From Streptomyces sp. DI166 (GTDB taxonomy: Bacteria; Actinomycetota; Actinomycetes; Streptomycetales; Streptomycetaceae), in NCBI RefSeq assembly GCF_900091315.1, contig NZ_FLSP01000005.1, positions 1-64,000 of the forward strand: a DNA stretch of 64,000 nt, read 5' to 3'. The first letter of the stretch is position 1, and each line of letters starts with the position of its first letter. Below are positions 41,104 to 49,544 of the stretch, in pieces. Below the pieces are notes generated by a model, which saw nothing but the letters and a program-made list of their open reading frames with translations, ran no database searches and was not told where the DNA came from. The position numbers and the translations under genes are program-made.

Positions 41104-42483
41104 TCATCCCTGCGCGGCGATCCGCGCCAGCCGCTGCGCCTGCTCCCGGGTGGAGCGGGCGACGGCGTCCTCGTCGACGGTGAGCAGCCGGTTGTCGGCC
41201 ACGATCTGCCGGCCGTTCACGAAGGACGCGGTGACCGGGGCCGCCGCCCCGAAGACCAGCGCGGTGACCGGGTCGGCGATGGAGGCGTGGGCCAGGGTGT
41301 CCATCTTCCAGAGCACCAGGTCGGCGAGCTTGCCGGGCTCCAGCGAGCCGATCTCGGCGGCGCGGCCGAGGACCTGGGCGCCGCCGTGCGTACCGAGGCG
41401 CAGCGCCTGGCGGGCGTTGAGGGCGGCCTCGCGGTGGGCGCCGAGGCGGTTGATGAGCAGGGCGTTGCGCAGCTCGGTGTGGAGTTCGCCGGACTCGTTG
41501 GAGGCGGTGCCGTCCACACCGAGGCCGACCGGGACTCCGGCGGCGAGCATGTCGGGCACGCGGGCGATACCGGCGGCGAGGCGGGCGTTGGAGGAGGGGC
41601 AGTGGGCGACACCGGTCTTCGTACGGGCGAAGGCGGCGATGTCGGAGTCGTTCATGTGGACGCAGTGCGCCATCCACACGTCCTCACCGAGCCAGCCGGT
41701 GGACTCGAAGTAGTCGGTCGGGCCCATGCCGAACAGTTCGTGGCAGAACTTCTCCTCCTCCACGGTCTCCGAGCCGTGGGTGTGCAGCCGCACCCCGAGG
41801 CGGCGGGCCAACTCGGCTCCCTGCTTGAGCAGTTCGGTGGAGACGGAGAAGGGCGAGCAGGGGGCGACGGCGACCTGGGTCATGGCGTCGAAGGAGGCGT
41901 CGTGGTGCTCCTCGACGGTGGCCTCGGTGGCGGCGAGGGCGCCCTCCAGGGTCTCCACGGCGAAGTCCGGGGGCAGTCCGCCGTCCTTCTCGCTGCGGTC
42001 CATCGAGCCGCGGGCGAGGGTGAAGCGGACGCCCATTTCGCGGGCGGCGCGGATGATGGAGCCGGACAGGTCGCCGGAGCCGTGCGGGAAGACGTAGTGG
42101 TGGTCCATGGCGGTGGTGACGCCGCCGCGGGCCATCATGGCGAGCGAGCCCTGGGCCGCCGAGTAGGTCATCTCCTCGTCGATACGGGCCCAGGTCGGGT
42201 AGAGGGCGACCAGCCAGTTGAAGAGGTTGTGGTCGGTGGCCAGGCCCCGGGTGATCCACTGGTAGAAGTGGTGGTGGGTGTTGACCAGACCGGGGGTCAC
42301 GAGATGGCCGGTGGCGTCGATGCGCCGTACGACGTTCTCCAGGCCCTCGGGTGCCCGGCCGGCGCCGAGCGACTCGATGCGGTTGCCGTTGATGACGACG
42401 TAACCGGAGGCGTATTCGGTGTCGTTGGCGTCGACGGTGGCGATCGCACAGTTCTCGATGACGATGCGCTGGTCTGCTGCCAT
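41104..42483 (-). CDS. 8-oxoguanine deaminase (amidohydrolase)
   Basis: A 459-residue amidohydrolase, from the ATG at 42483 with AAAGGACG. Metal ligands are in NTHHHFYQWITRG, HTHGSETVEEE, AHCVHM and GLGVDGTASNESGEL. The sequence class is that of 8-oxoguanine or related purine deaminases (hydroxydechloroatrazine ethylaminohydrolase branch). The reaction, 8-oxoguanine to urate, would deliver oxidised guanine to uricase encoded just upstream. Exact substrate is inference. A strong hairpin separates it from the uricase gene. Confidence 0.88.
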   Translation of the reverse strand: MAADQRIVIENCAIATVDANDTEYASGYVVINGNRIESLGAGRAPEGLENVVRRIDATGHLVTPGLVNTHHHFYQWITRGLATDHNLFNWLVALYPTWARIDEEMTYSAAQGSLAMMARGGVTTAMDHHYVFPHGSGDLSGSIIRAAREMGVRFTLARGSMDRSEKDGGLPPDFAVETLEGALAATEATVEEHHDASFDAMTQVAVAPCSPFSVSTELLKQGAELARRLGVRLHTHGSETVEEEKFCHELFGMGPTDYFESTGWLGEDVWMAHCVHMNDSDIAAFARTKTGVAHCPSSNARLAAGIARVPDMLAAGVPVGLGVDGTASNESGELHTELRNALLINRLGAHREAALNARQALRLGTHGGAQVLGRAAEIGSLEPGKLADLVLWKMDTLAHASIADPVTALVFGAAAPVTASFVNGRQIVADNRLLTVDEDAVARSTREQAQRLARIAAQG

Positions 42484-42540
42484 GGTTCGTCCTTTGCGCT
42501 TTTGTGGAGAGGGCACGGCAGGACCCTGGAGATTTGAGTG

Positions 42541-42572
42541 CCGCGGCCGGGTTCCGTACGACCCGGCCGCGG
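42541..42572 (-). terminator. Hairpin downstream of the uricase operon
   Basis: Perfect 12-bp arms CCGCGGCCGGGT (42541-42552) and ACCCGGCCGCGG (42561-42572) with an 8-base loop, 31 bp past the uricase stop. Confidence 0.7.
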
Positions 42573-42603
42573 GTGCCGAGATGGAGTTGAGGGCTACAAC
42601 TGC

Positions 42604-43527
42604 CTACAGGTTGGTCAGATCCACCGGGATCCGCGCCTCGCAGCCGTCCCGCAGGACGGTGGCCTCGATCAGGCCGTAGGGGCGGTCGGCGGCGAAGTAG
42701 ACCTCGTTGTCGTTCTTCAGCCCGAACGGCTCCAGGTCCACCAGGAAGTGGTGCTTGTTCGGGAGCGAGAAGCGGACCTCGTCGATCTCGCTGCGGTTGT
42801 TGATGATGCGCGCGCCCATCTGGTACAGCGTCTGCTGCAGGGAGAGCGAGTAGGTCTCGGCGAAGGCCTGGAGCATGTGCTTCTTCACCTGCTCGTAGGA
42901 CTTCTCCCAGTTGGGCATCTTCTGCTCGTCGTCGGTCCAGTTGAACCGCCAGCGGCTCGCCACCTGGGTGGCGAGGATGCGGTCGTACGCCTCCTTGAGG
43001 GTGGTGTACTTGTCCTTGACGTAGCCCCAGAACTCGGAGTTGGTCGAGTTCATCACGACCAGGTCCTTCAGGCCCGAGATCACCTCCCAGTTCTCCCCGT
43101 CGAAGGTGATCTGGGTGAGGCGGGTCTCCTGGCCCTTGCGGACGAAGGAGTGCTTGACCTCGTCGGCGCCGATGAACCTGGAGTTGGCGTCGGAGGTCTC
43201 GATCCGCTCCCAGGCGTACTCCTCGATGCGGATACGGGCCCGGTGGATCGGCTCCTGGCTGGTGACGAAGTGGCGGGCGAGGTGGATGCCGAACTGCTCG
43301 GCCGACTCGATGCCGTACTCCTTGGCGAACGCGTACACCGTGTTCTTGGTGGTGTCGGTCGGCAGGACATGGGCGTTGGAGCCGGAGTAGTGGACCTCGT
43401 CCATGTCGCCGCTGAGGGCGACGGACACATTGAGGTCCTTGATGTGGTGGGTGGCGCCGTCCCGCGTGATCTTGACGACTCGGTTCTCGGCCTTGCCGTA
43501 CTGGTTCTGTCCCAGAATGGTGGGCAT
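42604..43527 (-). CDS. pucL: Urate oxidase (factor-independent urate hydroxylase)
   Basis: A 307-residue T-fold enzyme that oxidises urate to 5-hydroxyisourate with production of H2O2. Typical segments are KAENRVVKITRD, HHIKDLNVSVAL, LPTDTTKNTVYAFAKEY (with the catalytic Thr), FVTSQEPIHRARIRIEEY, HSFVR, VVMNSTNSEFWGY and TLYQMGARIINNRSEIDEV. It ends with a short extension DLTNL without the peroxisomal signal, as expected in bacteria. The start is 4 bp from the HIU hydrolase stop, so it is in the uraD-uraH-uricase operon. The H2O2 product makes the nearby catalase meaningful. Confidence 0.97.
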   Translation of the reverse strand: MPTILGQNQYGKAENRVVKITRDGATHHIKDLNVSVALSGDMDEVHYSGSNAHVLPTDTTKNTVYAFAKEYGIESAEQFGIHLARHFVTSQEPIHRARIRIEEYAWERIETSDANSRFIGADEVKHSFVRKGQETRLTQITFDGENWEVISGLKDLVVMNSTNSEFWGYVKDKYTTLKEAYDRILATQVASRWRFNWTDDEQKMPNWEKSYEQVKKHMLQAFAETYSLSLQQTLYQMGARIINNRSEIDEVRFSLPNKHHFLVDLEPFGLKNDNEVYFAADRPYGLIEATVLRDGCEARIPVDLTNL

Positions 43528-43531
43528 CTAG

Positions 43532-43927
43532 CTAGCTCCCTCGGTATACGGAGTAGCCGAACGGGTTGAGCAGCAGCGGTACGTGGTAGTGCTCGCCCGG
43601 CACGACGGCGAACGTGATCGCCACCTCCGGGAAGAACACCGCGCTTCCGCTGTCCCGATTCGCGGGGGCGTCCTGCTGCGCATCGGCTTGCTTCTTCTCG
43701 AAGTACGGCTCCACCGCGAAGTCGAGCCGTACATGGGTGGTCCCCTCCGGCAGGGCGGGGAGGTCCTTGCACCGGCCGTCCGCGTCGGTCGCGGAGCCGC
43801 CGAGCGCCTGCCAGTCGGCGTCACGCCCGGCGCGGGCGGCCAACCGGACGGCGACGCCCTCGGCGGGGCGGCCGACGGAGGTGTCCAGAATGTGGGTGGA
43901 CACGGAGGCGGTGGTGCTGGTGCTCAT
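43532..43927 (-). CDS. uraH: 5-hydroxyisourate hydrolase (transthyretin-like)
   Basis: A 131-residue protein from the ATG at 43927. It hydrolyses 5-hydroxyisourate to OHCU. It has the family N-motif VSTHILDTSVGRPAEGVAVRL with the catalytic His, the central RLDFAVEPYF and the C-terminal signature YHVPLLLNPFGYSVYRGS. It lies between uraD and uricase with 4-bp gaps on both sides. The loop before the C-motif contains an extra KKQADAQQDAPANRDSG stretch, a modest insertion. Confidence 0.95.
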   Translation of the reverse strand: MSTSTTASVSTHILDTSVGRPAEGVAVRLAARAGRDADWQALGGSATDADGRCKDLPALPEGTTHVRLDFAVEPYFEKKQADAQQDAPANRDSGSAVFFPEVAITFAVVPGEHYHVPLLLNPFGYSVYRGS

Positions 43928-43931
43928 GGGG

Positions 43932-44441
43932 TCAGGCTTCCTCTTCGACGAGCCGGGCCAGGCGGATGCGATTGATCTTGCCCAGCTCGGTGCGGACGAT
44001 CTCGCGTTCCTGCTCCGGCGCGTTGCCGATCCGTTCCTTGACCGCGTCGCGCATCTGCTCCCCGGTGCGCCCGGTGGCGCAGATGAGGAAGACATGGCCG
44101 AACTTCTCCTGGTAGGCCAGGTTGAGTTCGAGCATCTCGGCCTTGAGCTCCTCGGAGGCGCCGGCCATGCCGCGCTGCTCGCGGGCCGAGGTGGGGTCGC
44201 CGGGCTTGGGGCGGCCGATCGGCGGGTGGCCGGCCATCGCCTCCTGCAGGTCCGCCGCGGTCAGTTCGGCCATGGCGGCGTCGCTGGCGGCGTAGAGCTC
44301 CTCGGCGGAGGCGTACGGGCGGGCGGCGAGCAGCCGCTCGGCCCAGGTCCGGGAGGCGCACGCCTCGTGCAGTTCGGCGAGGGCCTCTTGCTGCTCCAGG
44401 GCGTTGAACCGGATCAGGCCCGGCGTGGATGTGGACGTCAC
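43932..44441 (-). CDS. uraD: OHCU decarboxylase
   Basis: A 169-residue enzyme, GTG start preceded by GGAGG, that decarboxylates 2-oxo-4-hydroxy-4-carboxy-5-ureidoimidazoline to S-allantoin. Catalytic His lies in AGHPPIGRPK, and the C-terminal helix holds SAREQRGM. Early LAARPYASAEELYAASDAAM is also typical. It is the first gene of the uraD-uraH-pucL operon. A TTGACT-N18-TTAGCT promoter overlapping an inverted repeat lies 40-70 bp upstream. Confidence 0.94.
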   Translation of the reverse strand: MTSTSTPGLIRFNALEQQEALAELHEACASRTWAERLLAARPYASAEELYAASDAAMAELTAADLQEAMAGHPPIGRPKPGDPTSAREQRGMAGASEELKAEMLELNLAYQEKFGHVFLICATGRTGEQMRDAVKERIGNAPEQEREIVRTELGKINRIRLARLVEEEA

Positions 44442-44478
44442 GGGAGCCTCCGTGGCCTTGTGCTGAACGGGCTGCCGA

Positions 44479-44509
44479 TAGCTAACGCCCTGCGCGACAC
44501 CCCAGTCAA
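44479..44509 (-). promoter_or_regulatory. uraD operon promoter
   Basis: On the minus strand TTGACT (44509-44504), an 18-bp spacer, and TTAGCT (44485-44480). The -35 lies within the inverted repeat at 44505-44521, so a bound regulator would compete with polymerase. Confidence 0.5.
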
Positions 44510-44521
44510 CACTTTGTTGAA
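44505..44521. promoter_or_regulatory. Inverted repeat GTCAAC-N5-GTTGAA at uraD
   Basis: Read on the minus strand it is TTCAACAAAGTGTTGAC, differing at only two positions from 47135-47151 upstream of katA. Candidate shared operator. Confidence 0.5.
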
Positions 44522-44560
44522 AATTCCGGGTGACAAAACCCGGCGGCCCCCGAGTGCGCC

Positions 44561-44920
44561 TCAGCCCTCCTTCTCCCGGTTCAGGTAGTTGTAGACGGTG
44601 AACCGGCTGACGCCGAGGGCACCGGCCACGGTCTCCACGCCGTGCCGTACGGAGAAGGCGCCGCGCGCCTCAAGTATCCGTACGACCTCCTGCTTGGCCT
44701 TGCGGTCGAGGTCGGCGAGGGGCTTGCCCTTCTTGCGCTCCATGGCGGCCAGGATGTGGTCCAGGGAGTCCGCGAGCTGCGGCAGCCGTACGGCGACCAC
44801 GTCGGCGCCCTCCCAGGAGAGCACGACGTCGTCCGGGCCCGCCTCGTCCGGCGGGAGCATCTCCCCGCCCATGGCGTCGACCAGCGGTTTCACGGCCGTG
44901 ATGAAGGGCTCGTCGTTCAT
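44561..44920 (-). CDS. Small helix-turn-helix protein near uricase operon
   Basis: A 119-residue protein. Residues 1-60 are acidic and contain a DSLDHILAAME helix. Residues 65-119 form a DNA-binding part, VETVAGALGVSRFTVYNYLNRE (about 95-116), of the short Fis-like or PucR-type HTH class. The mid-basic region ERKKGKPLADLDRKAK may contact DNA. It is 119 bp upstream of uraD in the same direction, and its ATG overlaps the stop of the preceding small gene (ATGA). It is a candidate local regulator of the urate genes. A small hairpin (CCGGG/CCCGG at about 44526-44543) follows its stop. Confidence 0.75.
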   Translation of the reverse strand: MNDEPFITAVKPLVDAMGGEMLPPDEAGPDDVVLSWEGADVVAVRLPQLADSLDHILAAMERKKGKPLADLDRKAKQEVVRILEARGAFSVRHGVETVAGALGVSRFTVYNYLNREKEG

Positions 44921-45171
44921 CGCCCACCCTCCTCGTCGACCACGTTGACCTGGAGGGAGACACGGGTGGCGCCGGACTCCAGGGTCTGCCGCAGCAGCGC
45001 GTCCACGGCCGTGAGCACGGCGTCGGCGCTGCCCTCCGCCGTGTTCCCGAACGGGCCGACGTCCACCGCGTCCAGCTCGGCCGACTCGATCACCCGGCGG
45101 GCGACGACCGCGTGCGCGGGCGCCTCGTCGAGGTCGAAGGGCTCGGTCGTGAATTCCACTCTCAGTCGCAC
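44917..45171 (-). CDS. Small protein resembling thiamine-binding MTH1187/YqgV family
   Basis: An 84-residue protein, GTG start. Its ferredoxin-like segment VDVGPFGNTAEGSADAVLTAVDALLRQTLESGATRVSLQVNVV matches the pattern of MTH1187/UPF0045 proteins, in which a P-x-G-T-x-x-E-G loop precedes the helix and final strand. Members of that family bind thiamine or related ligands. Coupling with the HTH gene by overlap hints that the small protein may sense a ligand for it. It is divergent from hyi, with the hyi promoter between. Confidence 0.6.
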   Translation of the reverse strand: MRLRVEFTTEPFDLDEAPAHAVVARRVIESAELDAVDVGPFGNTAEGSADAVLTAVDALLRQTLESGATRVSLQVNVVDEEGGR

Positions 45172-45213
45172 GCGCTCAACCTAACGCGCGCCACCCCATT
45201 ACGCCGAGCCCTC

Positions 45214-45243
45214 TTGACAAGCCCGGACACCGGCCTGCAATCT
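45214..45243 (+). promoter_or_regulatory. hyi promoter
   Basis: TTGACA (45214-45219), an 18-bp spacer and CAATCT (45238-45243), directly before the operator pair. Confidence 0.5.
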
Positions 45244-45278
45244 TCCAGTACGCAGAAACTAACTTCCGCAATACGGAA
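45243..45278. promoter_or_regulatory. Tandem AllR-type operator pair upstream of hyi
   Basis: TTCCAGTACGCAGAA (45243-45257) and TTCCGCAATACGGAA (45264-45278) start 21 bp apart. The first is identical to the site at 23612. The second is a perfect TTCCG-N5-CGGAA palindrome. Confidence 0.68.
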
Positions 45279-45305
45279 TCTCGACAACGGAAGGGAGCGC
45301 CGGCG

Positions 45306-46127
45306 ATGGGATTCGCAGAGCAGCGCTTCAACGTCAACCTGTCGATCCTCTTCACGGAACTCCCGCTCCTGGAGCGCCCCGCGGCCGCCGCGGCGGCCGG
45401 CTTCACCGCGGTCGAGCTGTGGTGGCCCTGGATCGACACCCCCACCCCCGAGCGGTCCGAGCTGGACGCCCTGAGGAAGGCCGTCGAGGACGCCGGGGTC
45501 CAGCTCACGGGTCTGAACTTCTACGCCGGGCAGCTCCCCGGCCCCGACCGCGGCGCCCTGTCGCTGCCGGGCGAGGAGTCGGAGCGGTTCCGCGCGAACA
45601 TCGACGTGGCCGCCGGCCTCGCCGAGTCGCTGGGCTGCAAGGCGCTCAACGCCCTGTACGGCAACCGCGTCGAGGGCGTGGACCCGGCCGAGCAGGACGC
45701 GCTGGCACTGGAGAACCTGGTCCTGGCCGCGCGCGCCGCCGACCGGATCGGCGCGGTCCTGCTGATCGAGGCGCTGAACAAGCCGGAGTCGCCGCTGTAC
45801 CCGCTGGTCAGCGCGGCCGCCGCGGTGGGCATCGTGGACAAGGTCAACCAGGCCACCGGGCTGGACAACGCCCGCTTCCTGATGGACCTCTACCACCTGT
45901 CCATGAACGGCGAGGACCTCCCGGCGGTGATCGAGCAGTACGCGGCGAGGACCGGGCACGTCCAGATCGCCGACAACCCCGGCCGGGGCGCCCCGGGCAC
46001 CGGTGCGCTGCCCCTCGAAGACCTCCTCGACCAGCTCGCGAAGGCGGGTTACGACGGCTGGGTCGGACTTGAGTACAAGCCGGGCGACCGCCCGAGCGCC
46101 GAGTCCTTCGACTGGCTGCGCCGCTGA
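45306..46127 (+). CDS. hyi: Hydroxypyruvate isomerase
   Basis: A 273-residue TIM-barrel enzyme that interconverts hydroxypyruvate and tartronate semialdehyde. The start FNVNLSILFTELPLLERPAAAAAAGFTAVELWWPW is characteristic. Metal and catalytic Glu residues are in LLIEALNK and FVGLEYKPGDRPSAESFDWL-type C-terminus, with Asp/His in FLMDLYHLSMNGED. The ribosome site AAGGGAG lies 9 bp upstream. It is followed by tartronate semialdehyde reductase after 28 bp, so the two form an operon of the glycerate pathway. Confidence 0.95.
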   Translation: MGFAEQRFNVNLSILFTELPLLERPAAAAAAGFTAVELWWPWIDTPTPERSELDALRKAVEDAGVQLTGLNFYAGQLPGPDRGALSLPGEESERFRANIDVAAGLAESLGCKALNALYGNRVEGVDPAEQDALALENLVLAARAADRIGAVLLIEALNKPESPLYPLVSAAAAVGIVDKVNQATGLDNARFLMDLYHLSMNGEDLPAVIEQYAARTGHVQIADNPGRGAPGTGALPLEDLLDQLAKAGYDGWVGLEYKPGDRPSAESFDWLRR

Positions 46128-46155
46128 CCGCCCCTACCGAAAGGCACACACCCTC

Positions 46156-47049
46156 ATGAGCAGCACCCTTCCCAAGATCGCCTGGATAGGTCTCGGGATC
46201 ATGGGCTCCCCCATGTCCGAGAACCTGATCAAGGCGGGTTACGACGTCACCGGCTTCACGCTGGAGCAGGAGAAGCTGGACCGGCTGACCAGGGCCGGCG
46301 GCACGGCGGCGTCCTCGATCGCCGAGGCCGTCAAGGACGCCGACGTCGTCATCACCATGGTCCCCGCCTCCCCGCAGGTCGAGGCCATCGCCTACGGCCC
46401 CGACGGCATCCTCGCCCACGCCCGCCCCGGCGCGCTGCTGATCGACATGTCCTCGATCACCCCGCAGACCTCCGTCGACCTGGCCAAGGCCGCCAAGGAC
46501 AAGGGCATCCGCGTGCTGGACGCCCCCGTGTCCGGCGGTGAGGCAGGGGCGATCGAGGCCGTACTGTCGATCATGGTCGGTGGTGAGCAGGCCGACTTCG
46601 ACGAGGCGCTGCCCATCTTCGAGGCACTCGGCAAGACCATCGTGCTGTGCGGTCCGCACGGCTCCGGTCAGACCGTGAAGGCCGCCAACCAGCTCATCGT
46701 CGCCGTCAACATCCAGGCGTGCGCCGAGGCCGTGGTCTTCCTGGAGAAGTCCGGCGTGGACCTCAAGGCCGCGCTCGACGTGCTGAACGGCGGCCTCGCG
46801 GGCTCGACCGTGCTGACGCGCAAGAAGGACAACTTCCTCCAGCGCGACTTCAAGCCGGGCTTCCGGATCGACCTGCACCACAAGGACATGGGCATCGTGA
46901 CCGACGCCGCCCGCAATGTCGGCGCCGCCCTGCCCGTCGGTGCCGTGGTCGCCCAGCTGGTCGCCTCGCTGCGCGCCCAGGGCGACGGCGGCCTGGACCA
47001 CTCCGCGCTGCTGCGCGCGGTCGAGCGCCTCTCCGGCGCGCGGGTCTGA
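46156..47049 (+). CDS. glxR: 2-hydroxy-3-oxopropionate (tartronate semialdehyde) reductase
   Basis: A 297-residue beta-hydroxyacid dehydrogenase. It has NAD(P)-binding IGLGIMGSPMSENLIKAGYDV (residues 9-29), substrate loop DAPVSGGEAGAIEAVLSIMVGG, catalytic Lys in GQTVKAANQLIVA, and C-terminal KDMGIVTDAARN. It reduces tartronate semialdehyde, made by Gcl, to D-glycerate. It is co-transcribed with hyi. Start chosen as the ATG after AGGCACAC. Confidence 0.95.
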   Translation: MSSTLPKIAWIGLGIMGSPMSENLIKAGYDVTGFTLEQEKLDRLTRAGGTAASSIAEAVKDADVVITMVPASPQVEAIAYGPDGILAHARPGALLIDMSSITPQTSVDLAKAAKDKGIRVLDAPVSGGEAGAIEAVLSIMVGGEQADFDEALPIFEALGKTIVLCGPHGSGQTVKAANQLIVAVNIQACAEAVVFLEKSGVDLKAALDVLNGGLAGSTVLTRKKDNFLQRDFKPGFRIDLHHKDMGIVTDAARNVGAALPVGAVVAQLVASLRAQGDGGLDHSALLRAVERLSGARV

Positions 47050-47134
47050 CGGCCGCAACTCCCAGACCTCCGGGCGGCGTCGCCGCTGACATCTGTCCTG
47101 TCGCGCCCAGGCGGCGGCGCCGCCCGGAATCCAC

Positions 47135-47151
47135 TTCAACAAACTGTTGAC
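47135..47151. promoter_or_regulatory. Inverted repeat TTCAACAAACTGTTGAC upstream of katA
   Basis: Near-perfect palindrome whose right half gives the katA -35. It matches the uraD element at 15 of 17 positions when that one is read on the minus strand. Confidence 0.5.
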
Positions 47152-47176
47152 GTTCGGATTGCCCCAAACCTAGGCT
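47147..47176 (+). promoter_or_regulatory. katA promoter
   Basis: TTGACG (47147-47152), an 18-bp spacer and TAGGCT (47171-47176), about 50 bp before the ATG. Confidence 0.5.
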
Positions 47177-47210
47177 CCATCAAGCGGAAAAGGTTTTCCG
47201 CTGACTCCCG
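47175..47210. promoter_or_regulatory. AllR-type operator upstream of katA, with half-site 21 bp on
   Basis: CTCCATCAAGCGGAA (47175-47189) overlaps the -10. A TTCC half-site begins exactly 21 bp later (47196). Weaker than the other pairs. Confidence 0.45.
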
Positions 47211-47225
47211 CATGGAAGGTCCCCG

Positions 47226-48683
47226 ATGTCGAAGCGCGTGCTCACGACCGAGTCCGGCGCCCCGGTCGCCGACAACCAGAACTCCGCCTCCGCCGGCGTC
47301 GGCGGTCCGCTCCTGCTCCAGGACCAGCACCTCCTGGAGAAGCTCGCCCGGTTCAACCGTGAGCGCATCCCGGAGCGCGTGGTGCACGCCCGCGGCAGCG
47401 GCGCCTACGGCCACTTCGAGGTCACCGACGACGTCACCGGCTTCACCCACGCCGACTTCCTCGACACCGTCGGCAAGCGCACCGAGGTGTTCGTGCGCTT
47501 CTCCACCGTGGCCGACAGCCTCGGCGGCGCGGACGCGGTCCGCGACCCGCGCGGCTTCGCCGTCAAGTTCTACACGGCGGAAGGCAATTACGACCTGGTC
47601 GGGAACAACACCCCGGTGTTCTTCATCAAGGACCCGATCAAGTTCCCCGACTTCATCCACTCGCAGAAGCGCGACCCCTTCACGGGCCGTCAGGAGCCGG
47701 ACAACGTCTGGGACTTCTGGGCGCACGCCCCCGAGGCCACGCACCAAGTGACCTGGCTGATGGGCGACCGCGGCATCCCGGCCTCGTACCGGCACATGAA
47801 CGGCTACGGCTCGCACACCTACCAGTGGACGAACGCCGAGGGCGAGGCCTTCTTCGTCAAGTACCACTTCAAGACCAACCAGGGCATCCGCTGCCTGAGC
47901 AGCGAGCAGGCCGCCGAGGTCGCGGGCCAGGACCCGGCCTCGCACCAGACAGACCTGCTCCAGGCCATCGAGCGCGGCGTGCACCCGTCCTGGACGCTGT
48001 ACGTGCAGGTGATGCCGGCGGCCGAGGCGGCGGACTACCGCTTCAACCCCTTCGACCTGACCAAGGTGTGGCCGCACAAGGACTACCCGCTCCAGCGCGT
48101 GGGCCGGCTGGTGCTGGACCGCAACCCGGACAACGTCTTCGCCGAGGTCGAGCAGGCCGCGTTCTCCCCGAACAACTTCGTCCCCGGCATCGGCCCCTCC
48201 CCCGACAAGATGCTCCAGGGCCGCCTGTTCGCCTACGCCGACGCGCACCGCTACCGCCTGGGCGTCAACCACACCCAGCTCGCGGTGAACGCCCCGAGGG
48301 CGACCACCGCGCAGAACTACGGCCGGGACGGCTTCATGGCGTCCAACTCCCAGGGCCGCTACGCCAAGAACTACGAGCCGAACTCCTACGACGGCCCCGT
48401 CGAGACCGGCCGCCCGCTGTCCGCCCCGCTCGCCGTGTCCGGCTGGACCGGCACGCACGAGGCCCCGCAGCACACCAAGGACGACGACTTCTACCAGGCC
48501 GGTGAGCTGTACCGGCTGATGTCGGCCGAGGAGAGGTCGCGACTGGTCGCCAACATCGCCGGAAGCCTGTCCCAGGTCTCCCGCGACGACGTGATCGAGA
48601 AGAACCTGGCCCACTTCCACGCCGCCGACCCGGAGTACGGCAAGCGCGTGGAGGAGGCGGTCCGCGCCCTGCGCGAGGACTGA
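47226..48683 (+). CDS. katA: Catalase (monofunctional heme, small subunit)
   Basis: A 485-residue clade 3-type catalase. It has the distal His in [17 protein letters not shown], the distal Asn in [49 protein letters not shown], and the heme-ligand Tyr in [25 protein letters not shown]-binding length and lack of C-terminal flavodoxin domain mark it as small-subunit. It removes H2O2, a product of uricase encoded 4 kb away. Ribosome site GGAAGG. A perfect 18-bp hairpin with T-rich tail follows the gene. Confidence 0.97.
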   Translation: MSKRVLTTESGAPVADNQNSASAGVGGPLLLQDQHLLEKLARFNRERIPERVVHARGSGAYGHFEVTDDVTGFTHADFLDTVGKRTEVFVRFSTVADSLGGADAVRDPRGFAVKFYTAEGNYDLVGNNTPVFFIKDPIKFPDFIHSQKRDPFTGRQEPDNVWDFWAHAPEATHQVTWLMGDRGIPASYRHMNGYGSHTYQWTNAEGEAFFVKYHFKTNQGIRCLSSEQAAEVAGQDPASHQTDLLQAIERGVHPSWTLYVQVMPAAEAADYRFNPFDLTKVWPHKDYPLQRVGRLVLDRNPDNVFAEVEQAAFSPNNFVPGIGPSPDKMLQGRLFAYADAHRYRLGVNHTQLAVNAPRATTAQNYGRDGFMASNSQGRYAKNYEPNSYDGPVETGRPLSAPLAVSGWTGTHEAPQHTKDDDFYQAGELYRLMSAEERSRLVANIAGSLSQVSRDDVIEKNLAHFHAADPEYGKRVEEAVRALRED

Positions 48684-48985
48684 GAGGCTCCCTGACCGCG
48701 TCCGCAGCGGCCGTGAGACCCGGATGAGGGGTGGTCGAGCGGCGGACGGGCGCGGGGCAGGGTGAGGACCGCGGCGGCAGGCGAGCCAGTGCGGTGGTGA
48801 AGGACCGGGTACCGCTCTCGACCAGAGGGAGGGGTGCCTCCGGCTCCGTCGCCGCCGCCGCGGTCCCGAAACACCGAGCAGCGCCGGACACGGACGGTCC
48901 CGTGTCCGGCGCTGCTCCCTTTTCCGCCCGTGCCTTCCCGTGTCCCCGGGGTGCGCGCCGCCGCCGTGCGCAGGAGCCTGGAGAC
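48684..48985. other. 302-bp gene-free stretch after katA
   Basis: It holds the katA terminator and the upstream part of the next small gene. I see no other signal. Confidence 0.6.
48876..48917 (+). terminator. Strong rho-independent terminator of katA
   Basis: 18-bp perfect arms GAGCAGCGCCGGACACGG (48876-48893) and CCGTGTCCGGCGCTGCTC (48900-48917), loop of 6, followed by CCTTTT. Confidence 0.88.
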
Positions 48986-49231
48986 ATGGCACAACCGACG
49001 CGGCATCCGCACATCGTGGTCCACTCCCCCGCCCTGGACGGCTCCCGCCGGGTCACCGCGGGGGACGAGACCCTGGGCGTCGCCACGCACGCCGACGACG
49101 TGGCCGAGTTCCTGCGACTGGCCGACCTGTACGTCACCGACGTCGCGGAGAGCGACCTGATCGAATGGCAGGGCGGCGGCCCCGACGACTGGCCGGGCCT
49201 CTCGGAGCACCACGAGTCCCCCGGCCCGTGA
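48986..49231 (+). CDS. Small hypothetical protein
   Basis: An 81-residue soluble, acidic protein starting MAQPTRHPHIVVHSPALDGSRRV, with a VATHADDVAEFLRLADL helix and a YVTDVAESDLIEWQGGGPDDW segment. No family is recognised. It has its own GGAG site and stands alone after the katA terminator, so probably has its own promoter. A perfect 11-bp-arm hairpin (49288-49324) lies downstream. Confidence 0.65.
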   Translation: MAQPTRHPHIVVHSPALDGSRRVTAGDETLGVATHADDVAEFLRLADLYVTDVAESDLIEWQGGGPDDWPGLSEHHESPGP

Positions 49232-49287
49232 CCCGCGTACACCGCCGTCCGTACTTCTTCTACGCAACCCTCAAATCAACCTCTGAA

Positions 49288-49324
49288 CCCGCGCCCGGAG
49301 GCTTCAACTGCCCCCGGGCGCGGG
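49288..49324 (+). terminator. Hairpin after the small hypothetical gene
   Basis: Arms CCCGCGCCCGG (49288-49298) and CCGGGCGCGGG (49314-49324), 11 bp each, 15-base loop. Confidence 0.6.
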
Positions 49325-49511
49325 CACATTCTCGTCATCGGAGGCCCGCCGGCACGGGGGCGGCGGGCCTCGGGAGCCCACCCGGTCAGGGGTGTCCGGG
49401 GCGGGCCGAGCACGACGGGGGCGACCCGAGATCCGCCGGACGGGGGTGTGCGGCGGGTCTCGGGCCGAACAGGGGCCGCGGCTGCGGGGCCGGGCCCCAC
49501 GCACGACGAGG

Positions 49512-49544
49512 AGGGGCAGCTCACCCCCCGGATGAGCTGCCCCT
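49512..49544 (-). terminator. Terminator of gcl
   Basis: Arms AGGGGCAGCTCA (49512-49523) and TGAGCTGCCCCT (49533-49544), perfect over 12 bp, 9-base loop, 36 bp past the gcl stop. Confidence 0.75.
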
